Assembly: GCA_950295325.1 (NCBI GenBank)
Contig: OX485805.1
Span: 43,672,758 to 43,736,757, forward strand
DNA length: 64,000 bases
Origin: Polytrichum commune
Lineage: Eukaryota > Streptophyta > Polytrichopsida > Polytrichales > Polytrichaceae
Direction: 5' to 3'
Within the stretch, counting starts at the first letter, position 1. The number at the start of each line of letters is the position of its first letter. Shown piece by piece: positions 25,138 to 35,945 of the stretch. A model generated the notes under the pieces. It was not told the origin of the DNA, made no database searches, and was given only the letters and a program-made list of their open reading frames with translations. Both the position numbers and the translations under genes were made by a program.

Positions 25138-28100
25138 ATGGCTAATTATTTGAGGTTTTCTGGAGCTGTCCTAGATGAAATTGAGAGTGGTTTGTCGACC
25201 AGGAGGATCATCTTGCAATTGAACGACGCACAGTGCAGTCGCCTCCTTGGAAATCTTAGGGAAACTCATGATCATTTTTACCAGAGCCTATTGTTCCCAA
25301 GACGTACACTACGTGAGAAATGTCTTCCATTTTATAAGGAGTTCTATCGCATTGTGGATCATACAGAAGCAATCGTGAAGGAGTGCAGTAAGCCAGATTG
25401 GCTGGAAGCAGCCATCATGCAAGCGGGCAACCAAGAGGTATTTAAACAGATGTCCCGGAAGCTCCATTTCTGCATCAATGGGTTTACTGAGACCGTTGAA
25501 CCTGTTCTTCACATCTGCAGTAACATTAAGTTCACTGCTCTAAGTGTAACAGTGGAGCAACATGAGAGGGATGAGGACTTCCGTCAAGATTCTTTGAAAT
25601 TTATGGAACGACTTAAGGAGGTCGTGAACCAACAGGTTTCAGAGGACACCATCCTAGATCCTAGGAAACACCAACTCGCAGAATACCTCATTGAACGTGA
25701 GAATTACGTGCCGTCCACAAACCTTGACTTGTATACATCTCTCCCACAATTCTACGTTGCAAAGCGTGAGTACCCAAGAGTTGGGGAACCCATTGGGTCA
25801 GGCGCAGCTGGATCGGTTCTGAAGGTGCGCTGGTTGGGGCTAGAATGTGCTAAAAAATACTTTGCTACTAATCCTGATGAGAGTAACTCACCACGGAAGT
25901 TGGAGCTAATGAAGGAGGTGAGCGCCCTGATGCATTTAAGCCATCCACATATTGTAAAGCTGCTCTGTGTGAGTATGGAACGTGAGGCTTCTTTTTTGAT
26001 GGAGCTCATGCCGATGAGCCTCCATAATTTCATCAAGAAACGATGGAAGGGGCAGAAATACGTCCCCTTTACATTGGCAGCTGCCACTGACATTATGTTG
26101 CAGATTGCCCTAGGTATGGAATATCTTCATGGCAAAAGAGTGGTCCATCGCGACTTGAAATCCCAGAATATCCTTGTCACCCCTTCAGCTTGTGAAGGAC
26201 TCTCTGATGAGGGCTATGGAGACATTAAGGTGACAGATTTTGGGTTGTCTAAGACACTGACTCATGAGTTAACTGAGCCTACTGGGATATTAGGAACTAC
26301 TCGTTGGATGGCACCCGAGGTGTTAAGATTGAAAGAAGGCTTGAAACCAAAACTTGACTGGAGAAAAGCCGACACTTACAGCTTTGCAATGACGTGTTCG
26401 GAGATACTCACTGGGGCTACACCTTTCTCTGAAGGTGATTGCAGAATAGATATGCTGTATGCAAGGATCACCAAGGGTGAAGAAAGACCAAAGCTGCCTT
26501 CGGCATGTCCAAAATTTCTAGCATCTTTGTTGACACAATGCTGGGATACAAATCCAGCTCTCCGTCCCAGTTTCACCGAGATCTGCAACATGCTTCAACT
26601 CCTCCAAGGTTTCCTATTCAGAGGCTCTGAACTGATCCACAGGAGCTGGTCATTAGCAGAAACTTCGAGTTTGGATCAAACGAGTGCACTCAGACGTGCA
26701 ACAGGGCCAGAGCAGGACATACTCGTTAAAGTAGGCTTATCCTCGTTGAAGCAGTCCATATTTGACACGTTCTTCAGGTCCTCCAAGATCTTCAGGTCGC
26801 AGTTGATAAGTCCCCAGTGTGATGAGGAGGTTTTGTCAACCATCCTCATGGGGAATTTCCCACAACCAGTGGGTTTACGGGGAGTACAGGTATTTGAATT
26901 TAATTCCTCTCTAATTTACGAGTCAAGGAAGGAATTGGAATTGAGGACGATGACAAAGTGTAGATATTTTGTAGAGGGGATGAAGACATTGACTGACAAT
27001 CCTCGTAACCATCTGGTGAAATTGCAATACTGGCATTACGCTTCTTTGAAACACTCAGAACATAAGAAGCTTTATGTTGTGTATGACGCTTGGTCAAGCA
27101 CTCTTTACGAGCATCTCAGTGGATTAAAGAAGACGCTCCCGTGGAATACACGGTTACATATATTAACTGGATTCATGGCATGTGTTGTGTACTTCATGGA
27201 GCTGATTGAGCTCAATGTGATTAGCTCCATTTCTCTCAGCACCAAAAGCGTCCTTCTGGACAAGAGCTACAACTTACACTTTACTGATGTAAGTCTGGTG
27301 CACGACGCTGGACATGTTAAGGCAACCAACGGGGATAATCTGAAAGGCATGGTTTACGAGATTGGAATTTTCATAATGAACGTTCTAAGTGGAATCAGGA
27401 AGGACCATATTGATACCTCAGATCAATATGCAATAGGAGAGAAACTTACCTTAGATCCACAGTGGGTGCAAGGCTTCATTGACCCGAGGCTGAATACTGG
27501 TTACCATACAGGCCAAGCTGGTACTCTCTTGACCCTCAGTCTCATGTGTACACATCCTAATGAGCATGCGAGGCCAACCATCTGGTTAGCTCGGGATATA
27601 ATTACCTCAACTGCGGATATGGCAACAAAGTTAACTCGTTCTCAAGTCCAAGAGCAATTTTCAGCTCTTGATTTCCTCGAGTGCAACGGAGCTTCTGAAT
27701 TCACATGTCAAGAGATGAGGGATATGACTAGCAATTTCTCGACGCCCAAAGGATATGGGAAGTACCTCGGGACATTGCCAAATGGAGAGAAAGTATTGGT
27801 GGACCAGTTGCATCCTAGTTCTGCATCTCCAAAAGAATTTATCGATCAGGTACATTTTCTAATGAAATAATTGTGGATGGAACACAACCACCGCATTTCC
27901 TCATTTCAATAGCTCTCATATTATGGTATTTATATGGTATGAAGTGACCAGGCCTGGTATGAAGTGACCAGGCCTGGTATGAAGTGACCAGGCCTGGTAT
28001 GAAGTGACCAGGCCTGGTATGAAGTGACCAGGCCTGGTATGAAGAGTTTGAGATTGCACTCAGGAGGTATGCAAGTTCGTTTCAGTGCCTCACAAGGCCA

Positions 28101-30961
28101 TTCTATGCACTTCGAGAAACAATTGAGAGGTTCGATAAGAATTTGGGAACTAGAGTATATCTCAACTGAGGTGCCTAGTTTTAATGCTTCAATTTGTGTA
28201 GACCAATGTTGGTTTGGTATATATGTGAATGCATGGTATCAATAATCAACATCCATGATGGTATGGAAGAACCACCCGTGGGTGTCAGAATTGTACACCA
28301 GTCAAATATTGATATTTGGTTGGTATGTCAAGGTGAGAATATTTGTAGAGCCGAATTACTATTTGGGTCAGTACCATTCGAAGCCATATTGATACTCGGG
28401 GATTTTTTCCTAGGTATGAAGGTTCTTGCAATGTTGATAGACCCGAATTGTATCGAAAACAAAAGTAACGTCAGCTCTCTATACCCTACTGGTCTCAAGA
28501 AATGTGAAATCCTCATCATAGATATGCAGTGGGTATGAGAAAAGGACAATATGAGACCAACACTGGTCTAGACTATATTGAGAGATTTGATTTCTTTGTT
28601 CTAGGTCAAGGTGTACACAAAACTGCCAACTTGGTGTTTGGTCATGAACCCAATTGGCTTCTGCGTGGAGGAGGGTGAGCGAATACTCATATACAGGGAT
28701 ATGGAGACAATGCCTGCACAAGTATATCTAGGTGAGTCACATTAGTTTCGTAGGAATTTGATCGTACCAGATTCAATTCTTTGTAGTGATTGATACAATT
28801 GTTGCCCTTTTTGCAGTTGTATCTCGTGTATGTTGATGTTTTGAGGATAGAATTATGATTTTTGGCACAGGGGTTCTTGCAAAGGCTTCTCTAATTACAA
28901 CCAAACAACACTCAAAAGCATTGCAGGACGAAAGAGGTAAAGAGGTTCCTCAACCATTACCACTTAATTTCCAAAATCATTGTTAGAAGGACAAACATTG
29001 TTCTTAGAATGCCATCCGTAGATTGTGCACATTTAGGGCAATATTATATGCATTGATTATGAGATACTTTGACACTTCATTCCCGAATGTTTAATGAAGC
29101 ATGTGGTTATAGACCTGAGGGATATGGAGACAATGCCTCGAAAAGTATATCTGGGCGAGTCACACTAGTTTCGTAGGAATCTGATCCTATCAGATTCAAT
29201 CTTGCCGTGATAGTTATGTTTGATTTTTGCAGTTGTATCTAGTGTGTGTTGATGTTTTGAAGATAGAAATATGTTCTTTGGCAGAGGATAATGCAAAGGT
29301 CTCCCTAATTACAACCAACCCACACTCGATAGCATTGCACATCGCAAAAGGTAAATTGACTTTTTAACCATCACCACTTCATTTTGCAAAATCATTCAGT
29401 TGCACAATCATTGTTCTTAGAGTACCATCCTTGGATTTTCAAGCAACATTGTATATGAGATACTTTGACACCTTCATCCCCAGATGTTTGATGAAGCATA
29501 TGGTTGTGGACGAAATAGGCTTGAATTCGTTATGCAACATGGGCATCGTCCTCCACAACACAACTTTTGATAATATTCATGTGACAAGAAATGGAGATGT
29601 AATGTTTGGATTACAATTTGAGGAAGAAAACAGCTTGACGAAGTCTGAGTAAGGACTTCATTTCTCACTAGCTCTGAAGTCTTGATTTTTAGATAGGCTA
29701 CGTGTGTCACCATCACGTTGTGCTTGTATAGTTAGTTGTTGACCTAGTGAACCTGATTATTCTTGTGATCTATTGGTAGGATTCATGTCAAACTTCAAAG
29801 TCCAGGTAATTCATCCCCCATGATCCTGATTATGCAGGAAACTCTCAAAGCAAATGGAAGATTTTGGTACCATACTGGGGCAGCTTGTATGCGGGCCAAA
29901 ATGGCAGTCATCTTTTGGTACACCTATGCACTTGAAGAATATGGTAATGTTCTCTCTTTTAAATCATGAATTTTCTTGCATTAGCCTTGTGAACTACAAG
30001 AATCAGTTGGGCTCATCACATGCTCCAAGCGGGTGATGATTGCGTCCAATGTCATGACACATCCGCAACTTTTCTTATCTATCTATCTATGCACTGGATT
30101 GGGACTATTTTTAATTCGTCTTTCATGGAATTGAAATTCGACTTCCACAAATAAAACTTATTATTCTAAAGAATCATGAGATGAATCTTGCCTTTGTGAT
30201 GTTCATGAGTGATGAATTAAATAAGGTGGAGCATGCTAAACCATTACCCCACCCAAAACCGACACCCTAAAATCTTCCACAATAAGTACATCTTGATTTT
30301 GAGAATGTTCACTAGCTTAACATCAACCTCCCGAGTCCCCTGATGCATTTGGATCATATACCAACAAAACTCTGAATCCTTTTAACTATTGCATACGGCA
30401 TTGGGATAAGGCATAATGTGATGCATTGGAATCCCTTTCAATCGTGAATGAGACACATTAGGCCTTTGTCCATCTAATATAAGTAGATATACTAAGGGTT
30501 TTATACAACGGTTTGAGCATTGTCTACTTTATGTGGCCACTTCAACAACATTGTCAATTCACATGGAGGCATAAATGACTATGTTAATTCAACGTTCAAC
30601 GTGAATGAATTTGTTATTTTACACAAAAGGCTAAAGGAGTATCTGCAAGTTAAGTTGAATAAGCTTAGATATTTGTGTACATAACAAGCCATGAATATCA
30701 AGAGTTTTTCTTTTGAATATCTCACTTTTATTATAGGTAAACATAGAAAACTAAAAACTAAGACGAATGTTGCAGGCAATTCATATTGAGCAGTTTGTGG
30801 ATCCTGGGTTTCTCAAATTCAACAACTTGGCGATGTCACAACTTGCAATTCTAGCATCGATGTGCCTAGAAGAGGGGCATGCAAGATTGAGTATGGTTGA
30901 CGTCATTCAAAAGCTAGAAGGAGTGGCGGAATCATGGAGAGGTATGGAAGTTGTGTTTTGA
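25138..30961 (+). CDS. HeLo/DUF1221-like tandem-kinase protein, copy B (kinase plus two pseudokinases)
   Basis: Exons 25138-27849, 28605-28731, 28871-28936, 29285-29350, 29444-29648, 29838-29943 and 30776 onward join in phase, ending at a TGA at 30959-30961 (about 1155 residues). Residues 1-190 match the DUF1221 (plant MLKL HeLo-like) pattern: LQLNDAQCSRLL, KEFYRIVDHTEAIVKEC, PDWLEAAI. Kinase 1 (about 211-490) has a GSGAAGSV loop at about 221, Lys239/240, HRDLKSQN at 337-344, DFG at 367-369 and APE at 392-394, so it looks active (Ser/Thr type). Module 2 (about 590-870) lacks HRD and DFG (SISLSTKSVLLD, FTDVSLVHD) but keeps a C-lobe. Module 3 starts at EFTCQEMRDMTSNFSTPKGY, has VLVDQL for the usual Lys strand, HNTTFDN at the catalytic loop, and a C-lobe CLEEGHARLSMVDVIQKLE. 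An acceptor TGCAG at 25081-25090 region precedes the ATG exon. Downstream exons are orphaned by loss of an acceptor near 32841. Location is probably cytosolic. A role in defence or cell death is inferred. Confidence 0.8.
27941..28040 (+). repeat. Five copies of a 20-bp repeat in intron 1 of copy B
   Basis: The unit GAAGTGACCAGGCCTGGTAT is repeated five times without change. Each unit contains the perfect palindrome ACCAGGCCTGGT. C has one unit (about 55500-55519) and A lacks this part of the intron. Recent replication slippage is the simplest cause. Confidence 0.95.
28697..29530 (+). repeat. Internal ~420-bp tandem duplication carrying a 66-nt exon (copy B)
   Basis: The sequence from GGATATGGAGACAATGCCT (28697) is repeated from about 29119, covering an exon end, an intron, a 66-nt exon and the following intron. 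The duplicated exons are 28871-28936 and 29285-29350. Both begin and end in the same phase and encode related 22-residue segments (SLITT, then H, then AL). Equivalent duplications are in A (about 957-1700) and C (about 56169-57000), so it is older than the gene duplications. Confidence 0.8.
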
Positions 30962-31295
30962 GTTGTGTTTCTTACAAATAGACCTATTTCCTTGTCATTT
31001 TTCTCATCAATTTATTTTTGTGCAAATGTTTAGGAAAAGGTTTGTCATTTTTATGAACGTCTACCACTTCAACAGTAGTTGAATTGGTTAGAATGTATAG
31101 CTTTGAATAGATGTCAAACATCGAGCCAACAACTTGAGTAGCTGGGATACATCTTCACCAGGGATACAGGTGCGATTCAGATCTTTGCCAAATCACGCTA
31201 CTGGTACCCATTGTATTTCACCCACAAATTCGAAGGTCACCGGATCAATCGGTCATCTTAGAAATTGTGGACACTGAGGGGCTTAGCGAACTTAG

Positions 31296-32694
31296 TTACA
31301 CTTTATACTTGGGGCCGGATTGAGGGCCGGCCTGAACTCTCAAAATTTGGGCCAATAGGATCGCTCGATTTCATCAAATCAGGTCCAAGGGCTTTATGTT
31401 TGGGGCCGGCCCGAACACTCACTCATCCCATGTGGCGTCCTAGGTGGGACAACTTTGGCGCCAAACCATCGGGCCGTAGATGAGAGTTCGGGACGAGCTT
31501 TTCCTCGGCCCGAACTCCCATCTAGGGCCCGATTGGGCTCCTCCGTTGGATTGAGCTCATCTTGTCCGTTAATCATTAGGGGGTAAATTCTTTTCCTCTC
31601 CTCTTCACTCCACTTCTCTTCACTCCATTCCTCTAATAGCATAATAATAAATATAAATATGATTGCATTAGACTAATAAGGCAACAATTAGGGCGTTAAT
31701 CACATACTTAAGAAAAAATGAAACATTCAAGCATTTGATCAAGCATATAGTATGATTTAAGCTATGGGTTAGTCTAATAATGCATTAATTAGCTACAATA
31801 TGATAGCATTAGGCTAATAACACAACAATTAAGGTGTTAATCACACACTTAAGATAAAAATGAAACATTTGAGCATTTAATCAAGCACATAGTATGACTT
31901 AGGCTATGGGTTAGTCTAATAAGGCAAAACTTAGTATAAGTATGTTAGCAATAGGGTAATAACACAACAATTAAGATGTTAATCATACAGTTAAAATAAA
32001 AATGAAACATTTTAAGTTGTCAATCAAGAATTTGATGTGCATTAAGCAATAGGTTAGTCCAATAACACAATAATTAGCACAAATCTAGTAGCATTAGACT
32101 AATAACACAACAATTAGGGTGCTAATTACACACTTAAGATAAAAATGAAGCATTTAATCAAGCATATAGTACAACTTAAGTTATGGGTTAGTCTAATAAG
32201 ACAACAAGTAGTATAAATATGGTAGCATTAGACTAACAACACAACAATTAAGGTGTTAATTATACACTTAAGACAAAAAAAAAAAAACATTTAAGCCGTT
32301 AATCAAGAATATGGTGTGCCTCCTTAACCACACTCGTTGGTTAATCCATTGAACATGGTAGATAAATTTATAGGAGCATTTTGACGGCGGAATAGATTCA
32401 AAGGCCCCAATTTAGTCTAGTGGGACCCAATTTCAATTCATTAATCACAACCCTATAGATGTCATCCCCATAGTATTAAGTCTCATGAAACTTAATTGTC
32501 GAGAACACCGAACATTGACCGTGGTAATTTCTATGAAACTTAAGCCTCAAGACCATCGGGCCCTAGAATCGGGCCTCACCACTTTACATGTGACAAGGTT
32601 GGGCCCCAAAAAAGTTCATAAAGTGGGGCCGGATTGAGGGCTTCATCGGGCCGGTGCTCCGGCCGGCCCCAGGCCGTGTGTAATGCCGCCCTTA
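31296..32694. repeat. GC-ended repetitive element with ~140-bp tandem units (copy B)
   Basis: It is the same element as at 3511-4527. GGGTTAGTCTAATAA-type landmarks occur near 31760, 31910, 32049 and 32184, about 135-150 bp apart. GGGCCGGATTGAGGGC occurs near both ends in direct orientation. It ends GCCGCCCTTA, and the copy-A MITE is inserted at the equivalent TTA. Open frames at its left edge (31265-31642, both strands) are not genes. Confidence 0.5.
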
Positions 32695-32843
32695 GTTATA
32701 CTTTCTAGGAGTATGTACCAATGATTCTACGGTTCTAATTTGGAAAATAAGTGTTTGAGATGGTACATTATTATACAATCCTCACTAATTTGGAGCTGAA
32801 GTTGGTGGAAATTCTAATGTTAAGATAATATGTAACAGATTAT

Positions 32844-33271
32844 GTACTTTGGGATTGGTAAGTTCATATGAGACTATTGCCCAGGAGTTTACTGTCCATG
32901 AGCCTAGGCCTGAATCACGTTGGCATGTGCTGGAGGCGAAGCGGGAAGGGTATCGTTTCAGGCAGGCAAGTGAAGGCATCATGTTTTATGGCCTGGTGAA
33001 TGTGTTTCGCCTTTGCAGTTTCCTGTCAAGGACAGAATTTGTTGTCCAGTTCTTGTGGCTCATGGGGGGAGACCGGGGAAATGTGCAGGTTCTTAAAATG
33101 AGACAGCTGGATCGAAATGAATCCCAAGGCTATCAAGAACCTCTTGTAGAAGACTTGCTGCAAAGTCTGTCGTATCGTAAGGATCATGAGAATTTAGTTG
33201 GATATTGTGGCCATAACAACGACCTTTACTTGTTGTACAATGTGCACTATGAGTGTTATATCCCTCCATAA
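32844..33271 (+). pseudogene. Orphaned module-4 exons of copy B
   Basis: The region matching exon 5196-5347 of copy A (SSYETIAQEFTVHEPRPES, RWHVLEAKREGYRF) is at 32844-32995. The next exon at 33019-33271 reads ICCPVLVAHGGDRGNVQVLKM, RQLDRNESQGY, LLQSLSYRKDHENLVGYC and LYLLYNVHYE, which looks like a receptor-kinase N-lobe with a possible Lys strand (VLKMRQLD). B lacks the four bases CAGG that form the acceptor in A, so splicing from 30941 would fail or shift. A stop TAA lies at 33269. C shares the lesion. Confidence 0.6.
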
Positions 33272-33360
33272 TCTCCGAAGTCTTTAGAGAAGTTCATTAC
33301 CTTTCCTAATCTAAACTTGTTACAAGGTCTTGAATTTGCTGTCTAAGTTGCGAATCATTA

Positions 33361-34312
33361 GACTACTGTACGTTAAGGGCAGCTTCGGCACAAAATAATT
33401 CTAAAAATAGATGCCGAACTTTTTGGAATATTATTAGCATTTTTGCCGAATATAAAATTAATTATTTTTCAAAATTGCCAAAATGTAAGAATTTTTTACT
33501 TCTCACTAGAGTTTTACTTAAAGTGGAAGCATATGTGAATTTTGAAGGAGAGAAGGTGCTCATTTTGTAATCAAGCTCACTTACATTAGCCCACAAAGAA
33601 TATGGGTTAAGAAGTAGCAAGACTCTAGGTGAGGCTTTTCAAATGTGTTGTACACAAATGTTTGGAGTCCAATTGAGCATAGAAGATGAAGTTTTATAGA
33701 ATTTTGTCCAACTAACAAAAGTTGAGAAATCAATCTTTCTTCCACCTCCAACACGTTTTGTGTCAAAATAAGTCTTTATGCAAAAGATATGGACAAAACA
33801 TTGCAGCCGTGTAAAGATCAAAAAATTAAAATGCGTTCATAACAGTTTTTCGGAGCTCATTTGTGCATAGAAGATCAACTTTTTTGGAATTTTGTGGGTC
33901 TAAGAAAAGTTTAGAAATCAAGTAATCTTTCACCTCCAACAAATTTTATGTCATTTGAAGACTCTATGCAAAAGTTATGCGTGTTATAAAAATGAAGTCT
34001 AACTAGGTGCTTCACCTCAAAGTTTACATATCCCATATGCATTGTTGAACACAACTCCACTCTACTTGCATAAAGCACAGAGCATTCTCAACTCTTTACT
34101 CACATCTTACTTGTCATTCAATGCGAGAGAGATGTACAAGATATAAGCTTAAATAGAAAATTAAAAATGAATTTAAGCCGAATTTTTAAAAATTAAAATA
34201 GAATATTGCCGAAAATATGAATATACTATTTTAAGGTACTGAACCTACTTTTTGAACTTTAATTAAATATTTGGCAGCAAGGTGCCGAAGCTGCCCTTAA
34301 CGTACGGTAGTC
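33361..34312. mobile_element. 952-bp element with ~31-bp inverted repeats, unit B only
   Basis: The ends GACTACTGTACGTTAAGGGC and its complement (GCCCTTAACGTACGGTAGTC) flank AT-rich non-coding DNA. The inverted repeats continue inward with AGCTTCGGCAC and differ at one position. The true boundary and target duplication are ambiguous because the flanking bases are themselves palindromic (GTAC). It lies between module-4 exons in B. C lacks the whole interval through a larger deletion. Confidence 0.65.
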
Positions 34313-34378
34313 AGGAAGTTGTGGAATGTTTCAAGAGATGCCTACCATGTGAGCTTGAGAGATGATGCGGGTTCAGCG

Positions 34379-34645
34379 CGAAAGAGGAGACTTTTGAATT
34401 TAAGCCTTGCAAAATGCATTGACGGCAAATGTTATTACGCATTAGTGAACTTGCAATGTAATTGATTATCGAGATGTCCAAGGATGATTCAACACAAGAT
34501 TGATGACTATGCAGCTCGTGATTTGAACTGTTGTCGTTTCATTATTCCTACGTATACTCATTCCTATAAGCCTTATAAAGCATTTCAAGAGCTCCTCTAC
34601 CTAGAGGGAGGAGACCCGGTGGGAAAGAAGGGAAGGAAGAGTTGA
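34379..34645 (+). pseudogene. Kinase module-4 remnant downstream of the 952-bp element
   Basis: The open phase RKRRLLNLSLAKCIDGKCYY resembles the helix before a kinase catalytic loop. After one stop (34463) the same phase stays open for 59 codons (IDDYAARDLNCC, YKAFQELLYLEGGD). It is probably decayed coding sequence of the fourth module. The family call is weak because no catalytic motif is intact. Confidence 0.35.
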
Positions 34646-35082
34646 AGATTGTTTGAATACGGTATGTGGGTGTTATTTGGTCAATCGTTTTTGTTCTCCA
34701 TCTTCTATTGGTCATATTTTACGTCTTCAAATTTGTGTTGCAATAGCAAATGTATGATGAATCACCAAAAAAATTAGGATTTCCCTTGATTTAGTTACAT
34801 AAATTATGGGCAGTGCATGAGTTACTTCCTCGCTGAATGAGCACATAGAGGTTCCTCTAATTGTGTTGAGTATCGAGTATACTAGAGTAGTTAATACAAT
34901 TTGAAGTTGGAGTCCAATTTCTTTTAAACGTGTGTTTTATGGTGTTTGTAGGTTCTTAGATCCACATCTAACCACACATTAATCAATTATAATTGTCCAA
35001 TTAAGAAATAAAATTGGATAGCACTTGCATACCTTACTAACATGTTGAAATATTGTAAGAAACATGGTTTTCAAGTGAAACT

Positions 35083-35152
35083 TCATATATGTATGTATGT
35101 ATGTGTGTGTGTGTGTATGTATGTGTATGTATGTGTATATGTATATGTATAT
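35083..35152 (+). repeat. GTAT/GT microsatellite (B)
   Basis: ATGT/GTAT repeats with a (GT) core. The equivalent in C (61013-61085) is an almost pure GTAT tract, so it is a variable-length locus. Confidence 0.9.
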
Positions 35153-35548
35153 TTTGAAGAATTCTTGCTAAAAATTGTACTTGTGAGAATTTATTCGATT
35201 AGAGCACAGAATTTTAGCATTATATTATTAGAATAAAGTCTATAGTTGGTTTTGAATAATTCAAATATGGATACCATAGTTTATGGTTCTCATTCATTGT
35301 CATAAAACAAGAAAATAATTCAAAATGTAGTCTACGAGTAGTCTATGAGACATATATGAGAAATTCGAGCTAACTTGGTCAATATCCTTACTTCTTTATT
35401 TTCAATCAGTTATTCATTGAAGTGCTATGGTTATTCTTTGTAGTATTACTCAACTTAGATTTCTTTTCTTTCAGAGTATGGTACACTTGATTTCCTAGAG
35501 TTTTGATTTTGAATTGGTGATTTGGGAAATTCAACCTGTACATTTATA

Positions 35549-35945
35549 ACTACACCAAATATGATATTTAGTGTCATGCGGCATTTTATGTCACTATGGT
35601 AAGTTTATGGATGACACTTCTTATGAATAAGTGAACAAATATTATCATGGATGATGGATGAGTTCGTCCATTGGCCAAAACTCTATCTTCTCTTGCCAGC
35701 AACTTGCGATGAAATATTGTCATGGGTGATTGAAATTTGGATGAATGATCACTTGGTAAGTGACATTAATTGCAACACTGTAAATCTATACTCCCCAAAA
35801 TCTTTTACAAGGAATGACAAATAATGTTGGGTTAACATACCTTGGTCGACAATTAGTATTGAGCAAAGAAAGAAGAATTGGTGACAATAAATATCATATT
35901 TAGTGTAGGTACTACACTAAATATGATATTTACTATCACCAATTC
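35549..35945. mobile_element. CTACAC(T/C)AAATATGATATTTA MITE(s) with end-to-end palindrome (B)
   Basis: The left end is ACTACACCAAATATGATATT. The right end (ATATCATATTTAGTGTAG) is near 35891-35908. Immediately after comes an inverted copy of the last ~33 bp, so 35875-35945 is a palindrome with GAATTGGTGAC outer arms. It matches 61489-61884 in C and, without the palindrome, 43505-43883. It sits inside a kinase-like stretch (NLYIYN before it, LVHDAG-like after it in C). Confidence 0.7.

Noticed and set aside
27941-28040. Repeat array that could suggest CRISPR
   Set aside because: The units are contiguous with no spacers, and the sequence is plant nuclear DNA. It is a simple tandem repeat.
28024-28538. 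Frames in intron 1 of copies B and C, including an apparent exon with SVPHKAILC
   Set aside because: Exon 1 joins the 28605 exon directly in phase to give a normal kinase N-lobe, and the frame around 28066 hits stops. Treated as intron.
31265-31642. Overlapping frames at the edge of the GC-ended element, conserved in C
   Set aside because: They lie in repeat termini and run on both strands over the same bases. Conservation reflects recent duplication.
32849-33000. SSYETIAQEF...RWHVLEAKRE as a second DUF1221 domain
   Set aside because: The resemblance covers about 35 residues only and the stretch lies between kinase modules. It is not enough for a domain call.
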